Origin: Plazaster borealis
Lineage: Eukaryota > Echinodermata > Asteroidea > Forcipulatida > Labidiasteridae
DNA: 64,000 bases
Assembly: GCA_021014325.1 (NCBI GenBank)
Contig: CM037468.1
Span: 124,001-188,000, forward strand
Direction of reading: 5' to 3'
Shown here: positions 35,509 to 47,650 of the stretch, piece after piece
How positions within the stretch are numbered: the stretch's first letter is position 1
How the letters are laid out: each line of letters opens with the position of its first letter
Program-made: the position numbers and the translations under genes
Notes under the pieces: model-generated
Told to the model about the DNA's origin: nothing
Databases searched by the model: none
Seen by the model: only the letters and a program-made list of their open reading frames with translations

Positions 35509-35878
35509 TCGTACACGTTTGGTAATTGTCAAAGACCAGTGTTCTCATTTGGTGTATCCCAACATATGCATAAAATAACAAGCCTGTGAAAATTTGGGCT
35601 CAATTGGTCATCGAAGTTGCAAGAAAATGATGAAAGAAAAAACACCCTTGTTGTACAAATTTGTGTGCCTTCAGATGTAGGAATAAAAACTTCTTGCAAG
35701 AAGTTTTTATTATTTTAGTGAGAAATTACCCTCTTTCTCAAAAACTACGTTACTTCAGAGGGAGTCGTTTCTCACAAAGTTTTATACTATAATACAGCTC
35801 TCTGTTGCTCGTTACCAAGTCAGTTTTTATGCTAATATTTGTTTTGAGTCATCACCAAACGTGTACGATACCTTTAAG
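35509..35878 (+). mobile_element. TTAA-type MITE, family A (5' end eroded)
   Basis: Starts at CGTACACGTTTGGTAATTG and ends CGTGTACGATACCTTTAA. The 5' TTAA is lost, the 3' TTAA is kept. Contains the CTTCTTGCAAGAAG palindrome. Confidence 0.88.
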
Positions 35879-36310
35879 ACGGGAAACATTGGAAACGTCA
35901 ATTCATGTCATGACCTTTACTTTGACCTTTGTGGTTAAGTGGAAGTAGGGTAGATCTTGCAGCCGTTTGTGGCCGCTATGGGCAGTTTGGTACAAGCCGT
36001 TGCAGGAAACTAACCAGTCTGGTGCCTTTTTGTGTATACAATAAACACTTACTATCACAATTGTTCAACAGGGAACCCACATAGATGTTTACAGGTAGAC
36101 AATATCATATAGGCCTAGATCAAGCTAGTACAACACACTCGGTCGACTCGCTGAAACCTTAGCATGAAATTCTGTCTCGATGAATATGTCTAGCCAACTG
36201 ACTTCTTGGCGCATATGAGTATTTACATATCATTATACACTGTGGCTGTATACATGAGCACGATTTATAGATGAACCAATAGATATACCATACATGCATT
36301 GATTTCAAAT
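35879..36310. other. No gene recognised
   Basis: Unique sequence between elements. No exon-like frames. Confidence 0.4.
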
Positions 36311-36850
36311 AGACTGTGCAAGTCTCGCGCGTAAAGAAAACGGAGAAAACAACTCGAACGAAGACTATACTAGGAAATCAAATCAATTGTACACAATTCT
36401 TGAAAATTAAAATACCCATAGCAATTTGCTATAAATACAATTTCAATAGTACAAATAATTTGTTACAATTAACATTGAAACAAAATTAGAACTATAGGGA
36501 CAATAATATTTTGTTTAGCCCCGTGTGTCAATCACGCCCGAATGTGTGCAACCATTACATAGATTTAATGATAACATGAACGTCAGTCGGGCGAAATTAT
36601 TAATTCTTTACAAGTAACCGGAAATGGACAAGTCTTATTCTCAAGTTTTGTTTGTTGATTTTATTAAATTTAGTTTATTTTCATAAATAAATAGCTACAT
36701 TTTACTTTCCCAACAGTATGATATAATTTTTAGCCATAAAATACGTTAAACTTAAGGGTTTTTTAAACAGAATCGCAGACAATCTCAATTATGGTTGGTT
36801 GGGACCTACTTGGTCCCGGAATTTTGAATATACGCACGCGGCTTCGGTCT
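36311..36850 (+). mobile_element. Family I DNA element
   Basis: Begins AGACTGTGCAAGTCTCGCGC and ends, degenerate, ACGCACGCGGCTTCGGTCT. The interior matches 5908-6943 (inverted) and 37638-38338, including GACCTACTTGGTCCCGGAA near the end and TCACGCCCGAATG in the middle. Confidence 0.82.
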
Positions 36851-36856
36851 GTTTAT

Positions 36857-37100
36857 ACGGAAGCGTTAAAGGGACAGCGAGAAAAATAAAAGAAAGTCAT
36901 AATTATGACTTATTTCTCATAATGATTAAGCATAAGTCATAATAATGCCTTGTACCAATTATGACATATTTATGAGAGTCTTAATTATGACTTGTACTAA
37001 GCTATAGTTATGACTTGTACAAAGTCATAATAATGAGATGAAAGTCATAATTATGACTTTAATTTTTCTTGATCTCTCATTGTCTCTTTAGCGCTTCCGT
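36857..37100. mobile_element. Palindromic MITE, family J (AGTCATAATTATGACT core)
   Basis: 244 bp. Ends ACGGAAGCGTTAAAGGGACA and TGTCTCTTTAGCGCTTCCGT pair, and pairing extends through GCGAGAAAAATAAAAGAAAG. AGTCATAATTATGACT, itself a perfect palindrome, occurs near both ends, with further AGTCATAAT words between. Inserted directly at the end of the family I element. Confidence 0.9.
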
Positions 37101-37153
37101 AACTTTCCCTCATTGAGAAAGAGCGGGACTTTTGTGGCAATTTACACCATGCG

Positions 37154-37550
37154 TTAAATGGAAAGTATGTCTTTGGGATTGTTAACCTTTCGATTGTTTT
37201 GATCCTATATAAAAGTAGATATATACAATAAATCTAATCTGTGAAAATTTCATTTCAAAAGGTGGTCGCGTTTTTGAGATATCGCCGAAAATCCGGAACG
37301 GTTATGTCCACGCAGGAAGAATAATCCGTAGTTGGAATACACAATCTTAGAAACGTATCTGACAGTATAACGTTTCTCAGGGTTCAAATTTTGGGGGATA
37401 AAAAATGATCTTTTTCCAGCACCAGAATTACTTCGAAGTGAAATGATTCTCAAAATGCTTTATACTATCGAAAGCTGCTGTACTTCTAACCAAGTAAGTT
37501 TGTATTGCCATTAATTTTAAGAGTGATTACCAAACGTATACCTTCCCATG
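37154..37550 (-). mobile_element. TTAA-type MITE, family B
   Basis: Starts TTAAATGGAAAGTATGTC and ends ACGTATACCTTCCCATG. One TTAA border is eroded. Core TTTTTGAGATATCGCCGAAA and the GAAACGTATCTGACAGTA hairpin are present. Confidence 0.85.
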
Positions 37551-37637
37551 ATGGAAGCATAAAATGACAGTGAATTTAAAGTAACATAAACATAAAAATT
37601 GGTGATGTTACTCCAACTACCGGGTACCACAGGGAAT

Positions 37638-38338
37638 AGATTGTGCACGTCTCGCGCGTATCGGAACGAGAAATCACGTCAAACGAAGAACATTTTTTTC
37701 TCTGAAATCAAATCTTTGTTTTACATTATATTCAATGATAAAATCTGAACAACAAAAATACTCATTACATGTTTATAAAATCAGTTTTAGTTTTTAAAAT
37801 AAATACACAAATAATGTGTTAATTATTATTGAAGCAAAATTAAAACTCTGGGACAAGGATGCTTATTTGATCTTAACTTTTCAGAAACCCCTCTCGCGGA
37901 TTCGCGATAGTCACACGGGCTTAAAATTAACGCTTGACGCAGTTTATAGAGGACGCTGTCGCCTCAACAACCATAGACTGCAATGAAATGGCTTCCCATT
38001 GCAATTACAGCATCTGGTGATATCATCGCGCATCCAAAACAAGCGTTAACATAAGTTTTGTGATCGGGGGTGAGCACAAAATTCTTAATTTTTTTGCAGC
38101 AATCGGAAGCTGAGGTCAAGTTTAATTCTCGGGTTTTCTTCGTTATGTTGTTTAATTGATTTTAATTTCCTATTTTGTATCACTAAGTATTACATTCCCA
38201 ACGACATATATATTTTTCATGGTCATAAATTACGCTAAACTAAAATAATTGACAAAACAAAATCTTGCCCACGTAAATCTCCATATTGGGACCACAATGG
38301 TCCCGGAAGCTCAAATATGCGCGAGACTTGCACAGTCT
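37638..38338 (+). mobile_element. Family I DNA element, full length
   Basis: 701 bp with ends AGATTGTGCACGTCTCGCGCG and CGCGAGACTTGCACAGTCT in inverted orientation. Near the right end it has GGGACCACAATGGTCCCGGA, a short hairpin also seen in the other copies. No reading frame of transposase size, so non-autonomous. Confidence 0.85.
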
Positions 38339-38517
38339 ATATTCTGAGTAGAAATTAAAGGTCTGGCTGCTCATCGTGAAGAATGTGATGATGTGATGAT
38401 GATAGAGAAATGGATTGTAGCTCACTGTACTCATTGATTAATGTTAGGTTGCTATAAATTCTATCTTTAAGAATAAGAATGTCTAAAGTACAGCAAATAT
38501 TTTTATTATTTTTTAGA

Positions 38518-39605
38518 TTAAAGGTTTTTACAGGAGTGGTAGAGCTGACAAAATAGTGGCAGAAGGTGTTCATGTTTTGTGTGATCAACCATATAAACTG
38601 CTCACAAAAAAGTTAGGAAACTTTTTTAATCATGTATATTTTTATTATTTATTACCCTCTTGTATTATGCTGCATATCAATAGAAAGCTGAAGTGTTCTT
38701 CTTTAAAATGATACCAGATGTGCAATGATGACATGTTGCTGGACTTGGCCACATTAATGAGAATGAGACAAAGTCACAAATCAAATGTGCCAAAATTAGC
38801 AGTTTTGTGTTACTGTGTGAACAAACAAATTGACATGCGGTAATTTTGGCACATTTGATTTGTGACTTTGCCTCATTGTCATTCATGTAGCCAAATTCAG
38901 CAACATGTAATAATTGCAAATGTGGTATCATTTTAAAGAGGAACACTTCAGCTTTGCATTGACATATAACATATACAAAGAGAGTAATAAATAATAAAAA
39001 ATATACTGGATTAAAAACGTTTCCTAACTTTTTGTGAGCAGTTTACATAAAAAAAACAAACCTGTGAAAATTTGGGCTTAATCCGTTGTGTGAGTCAGTA
39101 GAAAATAGTGAGAAACCATGCTGACAAAATAGTTGCAGACAGTGTTCATGTTTTGTGTGATCAACCATATACATGAAAAAACAAAACCGTGAATATTTGG
39201 GCTTAATCCGTTGTGTGAGTCAGTAGAAAATAGTGAGAAACCATGCTGACAAAATAGTTGCAGACAGTGTTCATGTTTTGTGTGATCAACCATATACATG
39301 AAAAAACAAACCTGTGAAAATTTGGGCTTAATCCGTTGTGTGAGTCAGGAGAAAATAGTTATAAAAACCATGCACAACTTTCAGCATGTGAACATTATCC
39401 TTCACTGTGGTTGTAACAACCGAAATCAGCAGTTGCGGGTTTTGGTGTGGTTTTTTTAGATATTCTCAAATATGACTTCATTTCAGACGGAAATATTTCA
39501 CTGAAAAAAAAATGGTTCTAGTATGAACTTCATAATCAGTAAGCTTTCAACTAAAATTAAACAATTATGTTTGTTATCCCTACAAATCCTGTGCGATACC
39601 ATTAA
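38518..39605 (-). mobile_element. TTAA-type element, family C, with nested insertion and tandem repeats
   Basis: Ends TTAAAGGTTTTTACAGG and CCTGTGCGATACCATTAA, TTAA at both borders, inverted relative to 22686-23093. It has grown in two ways: a Tc1/mariner-like element was inserted at 38596-39043, and a 125-bp segment is repeated about 2.5 times (GTGAAAATTTGGGCTT at 39064 and 39314, GTGAATATTTGGGCTT at 39189). Confidence 0.88.
38596..39043. mobile_element. Tc1/mariner-like hairpin MITE with TA target duplication
   Basis: 448 bp. Ends AACTGCTCACAAAAA.GTTAGG and its inverse CCTAACTTTTTGTGAGCAGTT, flanked by TA (38594-38595) and TA (39044-39045). The two arms pair over nearly the whole length, about 210 bp each (for example AAAGTCACAAATCAAATGTG and CACATTTGATTTGTGACTTT). 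TA duplication is the hallmark of Tc1/mariner transposition. Confidence 0.9.
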
Positions 39606-41399
39606 GGGTAATATTGTCTAAAGTAGGGCCTACAGACATTTTCCTTTTAAAAATATAGCATTTATTTTTTTTTTAAATGTGAAGATTTTTGATTGGGGCT
39701 GCATCTTTTTCATTGCTCCCGAATAATCACAGGGTCGTTTTACTATAAAACAAGCCAAACAAACAAACTCACAAACACCCCGGCCATCAAACAAACAACA
39801 AACTGTGAGGTCATTTCTTGCGGGTTGATTGGTAATGTCAATGTATACATGGCTTCTATGCTAAAATGAAGAGATCGCATGCCCTCAAAACTGCTGCAAT
39901 CAACTCCTCAAAAGAACGTTTCATTGTCTTAGTAAACAGCCTTTATTTATAGCAACTCCTTGAGTTATAAACATGTTTGCTTTCCCCGGAATCCCTCATT
40001 TGCTATCCCTCCTTACTCCTCTCCCTCAAGGCGTCAGTCCAGCCAAATTGTCTCTCCGCATCGTACCTGAGCTTGTGAAACAAAACGATGTATTGGTGGT
40101 CCAAGGTTAATGAGCCGAACGGAGGGGCGATGCTGACGGGAAATCCTCTTCTATCGACCCGTGGACGGCAGGTGACAACGCATCGGATCTTTAACACTTC
40201 ACTGGGGCTCGAAGTGTACGTACATGACACGGATTGCATCCGTCAGTCGTAAGGCTCTGTCTTACCGTGGCTATGGCTGTGGCTTGTCAACCTCTTCCGC
40301 TGTGGACAGAATCAAGCAATGCCTTAGAGTCTTTTATTAGCTCGGCAAAGCTGCGCTGACAGACCTTAAGATTACGGAAGGTGTGTATATGGACGTCATA
40401 AAGTACAACCGTGGTCAATCCACCTCTATGACTGCAAACAGATGTTTCGATGATGTACTTTAGGTGAGCACAGGTTGATACTTTACACTCAGAAAAAAAG
40501 GAGAACGGCATACAATGTCCTTCCGCGTATTTAACACACACGTACGGTAATTTTAAAAAATCATACCCTCTCAAGGTTACGTGGGTAATTACTGGCAGAT
40601 GGGGGGCAGAGTGGAGAAGACTTAACATCTAATCGGGTCTGTCACTTAACTTTAACCTCAACGATGTGTGTTCATCCATGTTCATCTTAGGTAATTCTCC
40701 AACTGAAAACCACTAATCAGTTTGTAAGGGTGTAACAGTATTACAATTTTCCCTTCACAGTGGTCCGCTGGCCAAATGCTACTTAAAACACCCAAGGACC
40801 ATGGTCAGTAATCTCTTAGGGTGGTCTGGCTGGCTAGTTCAGTGTTCAAAAGCTTCTTTATTTATGGACTGTGGGGAAATGCTGTGGGACTAGTGAAATG
40901 ACAAGCTAACTTGTCCCGCTGGCTAGTCACAAAAAAAACTTTAAGGGCAAACCCAGTGAATTACATAAACTGCCTCCGAGGCGACAAAACTCTCTTGTAG
41001 ACTCTAAGTAAAGAAAAAGCGCGCCACTTATGACGTGGACTGGCTCTACTAAAAATCGCAATTACGAGTGTGCCACTTAAAGATTAATTGTTTCATTTAG
41101 TCCCATTTTTGTTACTCACCCTTTCGCTCATTCCAGCATTGTATTGGCAGCGAAGTGAAGTAGAGCGAACCAGACATGCCATTTGACAGACAATTAAGCT
41201 CGTGACGGAGTACGCAATGTCGTTTAATGTAGGCTACCATCCAATAAATTAGTTCAATGTTCACTTTAAGCTCAACCTGTGAAAGTTTCAGTTCGAAACA
41301 TATGGCATCGTCAGTTTCACACCAAGTATTAGTTTTACATTTTAAAAACGACCATATGGATTTAAACTGAAGCCTCAATTGACAGTAATTTCGATTGCA
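39606..41399. other. No supported gene; two adjacent minus-strand open frames
   Basis: At 40003-40628 the - strand has frames of 113 aa (40628-40287) and 78 aa (40239-40003) in a locally GC-richer, repeat-free stretch. A polypyrimidine tract followed by an AG (about 40488-40500) and a GTAAGA (near 40266) look like splice sites, but no single frame runs between them without a stop. I recognise no family. Possibly a decayed exon. Confidence 0.25.
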
Positions 41400-41738
41400 T
41401 TAAAGGGATTGTATACGTCTGGTAAATGGAACCCACATTTTGTTTCAATCCCGATATAGTAATTTGTAGATTAACATAAAACTAACCTGTGAACATTTCA
41501 TTTCAAAAGGTGGTAGCGTTTTTGAGATATTGCCGAAAATCTAGAGCGGTTATGTCCACGCAGGAAGAATAATCTGCAATTGGAATACACAATCTGAGAA
41601 ACGTTACTGTCTGTAACGCTTCTCAGATTCAAGTTTTGGGGATGAAAAGTGATATATTTTTCCATAACCGCAGTACTTCTAAGTAAAATGTTTCTCAGAA
41701 TACATTACCGGTACTATCCAAAGCTGCTTACCCTTTAA
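41400..41738 (-). mobile_element. TTAA-type MITE, family B
   Basis: TTAAAGGGATTGTATACG at one end, ACCCTTTAA at the other. The terminal ~45 bp of one arm are missing, but TTAA is present at both borders. Confidence 0.85.
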
Positions 41739-41960
41739 ATCTGCAGTTATTTTTTTTCCAAGCACAAATTTATTAAGAAAGTTGTTTTAACGATTTTGTA
41801 TGACATGGGAGAATAATTGACAGTTCAACTTCCATTGACTTATTTTTTTATTTTTTTTATTCCACATTCCCTCCTGAGATCTAGCCAAATAGCATGTACA
41901 AAGTAAATACCATGGGTTGATACTTTGAAGAGAAAAAAAGTTCCATCAATGACCTCCCCT

Positions 41961-42348
41961 TTAAAGGGTCTGTATGCGTTTGGTAATGACTCTGAAAATT
42001 AAAGGCAATAAAAATTTACTTGGTAATAAGTACAGCAGTTTTGGATAGTATAATGCATTTTGAGAAACTTTTTACTTCGAAGTACTGCGGTTATGGAAAA
42101 AGATATCACTTTTTATCCCCCAGAATTTGAAATTGAAAACTGCAGTAACGTTTCTCAGAAAGTGTATTCCAATTGCAGATTATTCTTCCTTCTTGGACAT
42201 AACCGCTCCAGATTTTCGGCAATATCTCAAAAACGCTACCACCTTTTGAAATGAAATTTTCACAGGTTAGTTTTATGGTATATATCTATAACTATGTAGG
42301 ATTGAAACAAACAGTGGGTTCCAATTACCAAACGTATACAATCCCTTC
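41961..42348 (+). mobile_element. TTAA-type MITE, family B
   Basis: TTAAAGGGTCTGTATGCG to AACGTATACAATCCCTTCA. It is flanked on both sides by near-identical sequence, TCCATCAATGACCTC.CC on the left and TCCATCAATGACCTCTCC on the right, so element and flank may have been duplicated together. Confidence 0.86.
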
Positions 42349-43613
42349 ATCAAAAGAAAGTGTCCATCAATGACCTCTCCTTTAATAATAAAACCATGGA
42401 AGGAGCAGGAATGAAATTAAATACAACATCGATCTTCAAGGTAGCCTTGTTACAAATTGTGTCAGATTGTTCGTTCATTGTGTTCATACTTTTTTTTCAT
42501 CTTGCCATTTTAGTCACCACTTCCTCAAAACTGAGACCTACTGAAGCTTTGGCTCTCACGCTGACTGCCATTTGTACCAACTCGACCTCATGAGCTGTAA
42601 CTTGATACGGTAGTGGTTTGAACCAGGAGCAATGATGTACTCTCTTTAACAACACGGCAATAAACTGCATGGCAAAAAAATGCAGTGTCGTTTGTTTACC
42701 CATGCTCTGAAATATGAAGCTTCAATAACGCAGTTGCTTGTTGGTTTAGTTTGTATGTCCTCGACAGCTGTATTTATCAGTAACTCTTTTGTACATGACT
42801 GTGACCCATTTTTTGAACCAGAGACAATATTTGAAGGAAAACAAAGTTGGGAAGGTTAGGAAACAAGACCGTAGTTACAGCCAACAAAGAGAACATTGAC
42901 CTAGTGCCCGTTGGGCAAAGTTAATTAATTATCTTCTAAAGATACGCATTCGAGAATGTGTTGCTATTTGAATTGCCTATTCACATTATACGGTCGTAAT
43001 TAAAATGGAAATAGGCGAGTCGTCTGCCGCTCCGGTAATCAGTCACTTGTACTGTTTCCTAATTGTAGTAGAACCGTCGTTGTGAATGTCAGTAAATACA
43101 GGTGCCGTCTATCACAGGTTGGCTGAACCATGGCTGAACTAGGACCAGTGGTTATCGGAAATTAAAAAGCTCTCGAAAGCTAGAGTGTTGATTGAGGTGT
43201 TGGACTGTTTCGTGATAGACACATCTGAAGATCGGTTTGTGGAATAACGTTCAATGACGGTTCCGTAATTGATAAAGGGAAAAAAAAAACTGTATTCTGC
43301 GTCAGCTTTTGAATTGAGGTTTTAAGTTAGTTTACACTGCCCATTGTCACAAACTAACAATTAATATAGGTTTCTTGAATAGTTATGAAAGCGGTCCGAT
43401 CTTACTTTGTTGTGTTCTTTTTCAATTGCTGGACCATCTCTTTGGAATGCTCTTCTGCTAAACCTCAGACTACACTGGCTCCAGCTTCATTACCAACTTG
43501 TTTAGTCTTGGCTCTTACCGTCATTAGCAGAGTTCCTTTTTTTATGCGCCAGGAGTGCCTTTCTAACAGACATGGCGCGCTACAAAATGTTCTTTTTTTT
43601 CTATGCGTTTCCC
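42349..43613. other. No gene recognised
   Basis: The 77-aa + frame (42360-42593) includes a hydrophobic run but no start context or splice support. The remainder is unique AT-rich DNA. Confidence 0.35.
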
Positions 43614-44037
43614 TTAAAGGGTCTGTGTACGTTACTCATAAAATTAATGGCAGTAAAAACTTACTTGGTAAGCAGTACAGCAGCTTCGGATAGTTTAAAG
43701 CATTTTAAGAAACATTTCACTATGAACTAATGTGGTTATGGAAAAAGATATCAGTTTTGTATCCAAACAAATTTGAATCTGAGAAACGTTTTCTGTCAGA
43801 AACGTTTCTCAGATTGTGTATTCCAATTGCAGATTATTCTTCCTGCGAGGACACAAACGCTCCAGATTTTCGGCAGCATCTCAAAAAAGCTACCACCCTT
43901 TTGAAATGAAATTTTCACAGGTTAGCTTTTTGGTATCTACAACTCTACAACTCTAGGTAATTTGTATGATATCTACAACTATACAGGATTAAAACAAACA
44001 GTGGGTTCCAATTACCAAACGTATACTATCCTTTTAA
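43614..44037 (+). mobile_element. TTAA-type MITE, family B
   Basis: TTAAAGGGTCTGTGTACG to CGTATACTATCCTTTTAA, TTAA at both borders. It has a short internal duplication of CTACAACTCTACAACTCTA near its end. Confidence 0.88.
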
Positions 44038-44193
44038 AAATGATGCGTTAAAACCTAGACTATCAAGCTGTCTTTGTTTTTAAACTATGTCAACCCCTTA
44101 TGGCTTATACCTCACTCGACTACGATTCGCTCTTCCCTTCTTGTCTACCTCCATGCTCTACCCCACACTCAAAATTAGGCAATACAGAGTTAG

Positions 44194-44427
44194 ACATTGC
44201 AAAAAACTGGAGTCAATTAAAATTGACACCATGGGTGTTGTCACATAAAGATACCGAAGAGAGAATCAAAATTAACATCATAGGGCGTAAAAATAACACC
44301 AGTGTAATTGTTTTTGCAGAAATTAGTGTAATTTTAACCCCGGTGTAAATTTGGATTATTTTGGGGGGGGGTATAGATATGTGACAATACCCATGAATTA
44401 AATTTAAAACCCCAGGTTTTTGCAGTG
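44194..44427. mobile_element. Family E MITE (ACACTGCAAA ends)
   Basis: Matches 55180-55435: ATTGACACCATGGGTGTTGTC, GAGAGAATCAAAATTAA, GTAAAAATAACACCA. Ends ACATTGCAAAAAACTGG and CCAGGTTTTTGCAGTGC are inverted. Confidence 0.82.
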
Positions 44428-45516
44428 CAGTGAATATGACGCACTTATACCCATTCCAACACATAAACAAATCTAATCATGTATTCCTTTGTTAAGGCGC
44501 CCCATCAAGGTCAGTGGTTCCTAATTGGCCATATATAATATTCCTTGCATGATTTACTTTGAAAGCTTCTAAAATTCACCGAACAAAATTGTTCGCTCAA
44601 CTATGAAATGGCGTTTACTCCATTTTCATAAAAACGTGATCAGGTTAAATCGATATGTGCGTTGGTGTTTTAGCGTGTGTGTGAAAGTGTCTGTTTTTGT
44701 GGCATGAAATTGTTTTGTTATTAACGGATGATTTGACAGGGTGGCACATTACGACGCTTGCAATATTATCGTGATCTTTAGATTCACGTGCTTTGAAATG
44801 ATTTATGAGGTACATTGTACGTTTAACCAGGTTGACGTGGATGATTGCCATAGGCACTACAACAACGAAAACAGAGTGATGCATAACTTGAGACATGCAG
44901 TTTATGTGGTTCCGCAATACGGTACGTTTGCGAAGACCAACACGCATAATTATTGCTCTTGACAGTCATAAATGCCACCATAGAGTTCATTTTAGTTACG
45001 ATTGAGATGATAATTTAACATACAATTACGTTCATTTTTTACTAGAAGCTCTGTAATGATCGCACGTTGTTAACTTATCAAATATCATTTCGATGACAGT
45101 ACCAACACTGACATTATTGGCCACTTCAAAATGGCGCCAACCAAGCACCATTTAAACCATGTCAACACACGCATCAAATCTGGGCACCAATTAAACGTTA
45201 CCGTAACAACGCAATCTGTGGATCCCATGGTTTTATACTTGACATGCCTTGCGTATCTCGTCTTCCTCCGGGAGTTAAGGAAGAAGCATAATCAGGTTTA
45301 AAATCTGAGTTTTCACAAGGGACAGAAATTGGTATCCTACTGTAAAGCTATGGGACGAAAATAATCTGCAGCCACTGGCTAACTCGACCCTAGAGACGCC
45401 AGGCTATGCGTCGATACATATCCAATATTATTGCAAATAGCCGAGTACAACGAAATAATGTGATCAAAGCATCAACTCCAAATGTCATTCATTGCAATTA
45501 TTTTGTACAGTCCATA
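44428..45516. other. No gene recognised
   Basis: The frames at 44645-44947 (-) and 44741-44962 (+) overlap each other and have no domain. AAAATGGCGCCAACCAAG near 45130 is the only notable GC-rich word. Confidence 0.35.
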
Positions 45517-45910
45517 TTAAAGGGAAAGTATACCTTTGGTTTTTGAAACCATTCGATTGTTTTAACCCTATATATAAATGTAGATATACAATGAAACTAA
45601 CCTGTGAAAATTTCATTTCAAAAGGTGGTCATGTTTTTGAGATATCGCCGAAAATCCGGAACGCTTATGTCCACGCACGAAGAATAATCCGTATTGGAAT
45701 ATTCAGCCCAACCTGAGAAGCGTTACTGACAGTAACGTTTCTCAAATTCAAATTTATGGGGATAAAAACTGATATCTTTTTCCATAACCACATTACTTCG
45801 AAGTGAAATGATTCTCAAAATACTTAATGCTATCGAAAGCTGCTGTACTTCTAACCAAGTAGGTTTTTTGCCATTAATTAGTGATTACCAAACGTATAAA
45901 TTCCCTGTAA
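45517..45910 (-). mobile_element. TTAA-type MITE, family B
   Basis: TTAAAGGGAAAGTATACC to GTATAAATTCCCTGTAA. It directly abuts the family L element at 45908; the two share the TAA, so one inserted at the border of the other. Confidence 0.87.
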
Positions 45911-46425
45911 AGAAGGGGCTTTAATGTCAATTTCAGTTTTGTGATGCACTCATTTTTCAATAGATATAGTCCTCATGAAAGTCCGAAAAAAAATTACAAG
46001 GCTGTAACCTTACAAATGGTATTACATGTCATTTTATCTGATACTCTTTCAGAGCAAAACTTGAAACGTGACGTCATCGAACATCAAAAACAAACGAGTC
46101 TGTAAAATACGAAGAGGAATTTTGTGTGCCAGTCAGAAGGTCAAATCCAACTCTGTTTTTATTAAATGTCATCCAAATTCAGGAATGAACTAAACAGTCT
46201 CCGTACAAAAAATGTACAGACCATTATTTTTGAAATGTGACGTCATCGAACGTTTTAGGATTTTGATAAAAAACTGCACTTGAAAGGTATCAAACACAGT
46301 GGCATTTTATACCATTTTAACGTGATGTTAGACCCTTCTAAACAACACACCTGTTTTATAAAGACTCAATCTGTTAAAAAATGAGTGCATCACAAAGCTG
46401 AATTTGACATTGATGCCACTCTTTA
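45908..46425. mobile_element. TTAA-type element, family L
   Basis: 518 bp with long inverted ends: TAAAGAAGGGGCTTTAATGT...TTTTGTGATGCACTCATTTT and AAAATGAGTGCATCACAAAG...CACTCTTTAA, pairing over about 45 bp. Two copies of GACGTCATCGAAC lie inside. Reference copy for the interrupted one at 32599. Confidence 0.88.
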
Positions 46426-47194
46426 ATGCTCACAAGTCTTTGAAACATGCAATAGAAATGCACCCGTCGCTGTGTAAATGTTGAGCAATGTAAAAAGGAC
46501 GATTGTGTTACTGGAGCTTGCCGAATTGTGTAACTGTGACACAGTAAAGGCCCTCTTTCTTATGCTAATTTCCAGACATTATTCAAAAAGATACTTTCTC
46601 TTTTTAAAAATCTTGCACTTGTCACGTTTTAGCGCCATGAGCACTTTTGTGGATTTATGCGCTTTGTAAATTGTCATTATTAAGGCCACGTACAACTTTT
46701 TTTTTTTTTTTTTAACATTGCAAAATATGAATTAAAGAATAAAGAAATCATCACAATCACTGCAACATAGAGGGTTTGTGCAATGTTGATGTTTTTAATT
46801 GTTTTGTTAACCCATTGGACTCCTAGATGACATTTTCTGTAGACATTTTCAAGAAACTAAAACGCAGTGTAGCCTAAGTAAATATTTGAAGAATTGTTCT
46901 GGTTTTTTCAATATGAATAACCTTACTTCAAACATTTTTTCCAACCTATAGATTTTGAAAAAATATCAGCTAAAAAATCTGGAAGCCAAATTTGACTGAA
47001 AAGATTATTAAAAATACCGTTTTTATGATTTAAAAACAAAATAAAAACAATTTTAAAAATGGGGTCGGGGGTTTCGTAGGGTCGGGCGGGGACGATCAAC
47101 AATTTGTTTTTTTGGGCCTCAGTACGAACTAATTATAAGAAAGTATACATTTACTCCGTGCATGATGCCATTCAGTTTGAACTTTATTTTAAGC
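46426..47194. other. No gene recognised; T-rich tract
   Basis: Poly-T near 46698-46714. The 63-aa frame at 46478-46669 is not convincing. Confidence 0.35.
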
Positions 47195-47650
47195 ACACTC
47201 TAAAAAAACCTCCCGGGTCAGAATTCGCCGTATTTTTGACCGCGTGAGGGCGTATGTGGACCAATTTCACGTGATGAAAAACAAGTAAACAAACGGTAAT
47301 TTTTGTAATTTTTGTTATTGTTATGTTGATGTATTTCGTCATTGATAAAAGCAAGCTACATACAGGCAATTAAAATAAGATGAAACTGTGATTGTGATGC
47401 CAAGACATTCCCTGATGAAAGCGCCCTCAACCGGTCAAAAATATGATCAATTGAGCAGGATTTCTGGTCCCAGGGAGCCTGACCCATTTCCGGGTCAGGC
47501 TGACCAGGAAACTGGTTAAAACTTGAGATTTTAACTAGAATTTCTCGTCAGTTTGGCCCATTTCGGTGCAATTTTTGACACAGATTCCGGATTGTATTGA
47601 CCCAGAAATGGAGCAGGCCCCACGGAACCCGGGAGGGTTTTTTTTTAAGC
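47195..47650. mobile_element. Family F MITE (CTCCCGGGTCA ends), with insert
   Basis: Inverted ends ACACTCTAAAAAAACCTCCC and GGGAGGGTTTTTTTTTAAG. Repeated GACCCA/GGGTC.GGC.TGACC words inside match 53087-53335. A segment after the first GGGTCA (about 47221-47400) is the repeat shared with 1725-1795 and looks inserted. Confidence 0.75.
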
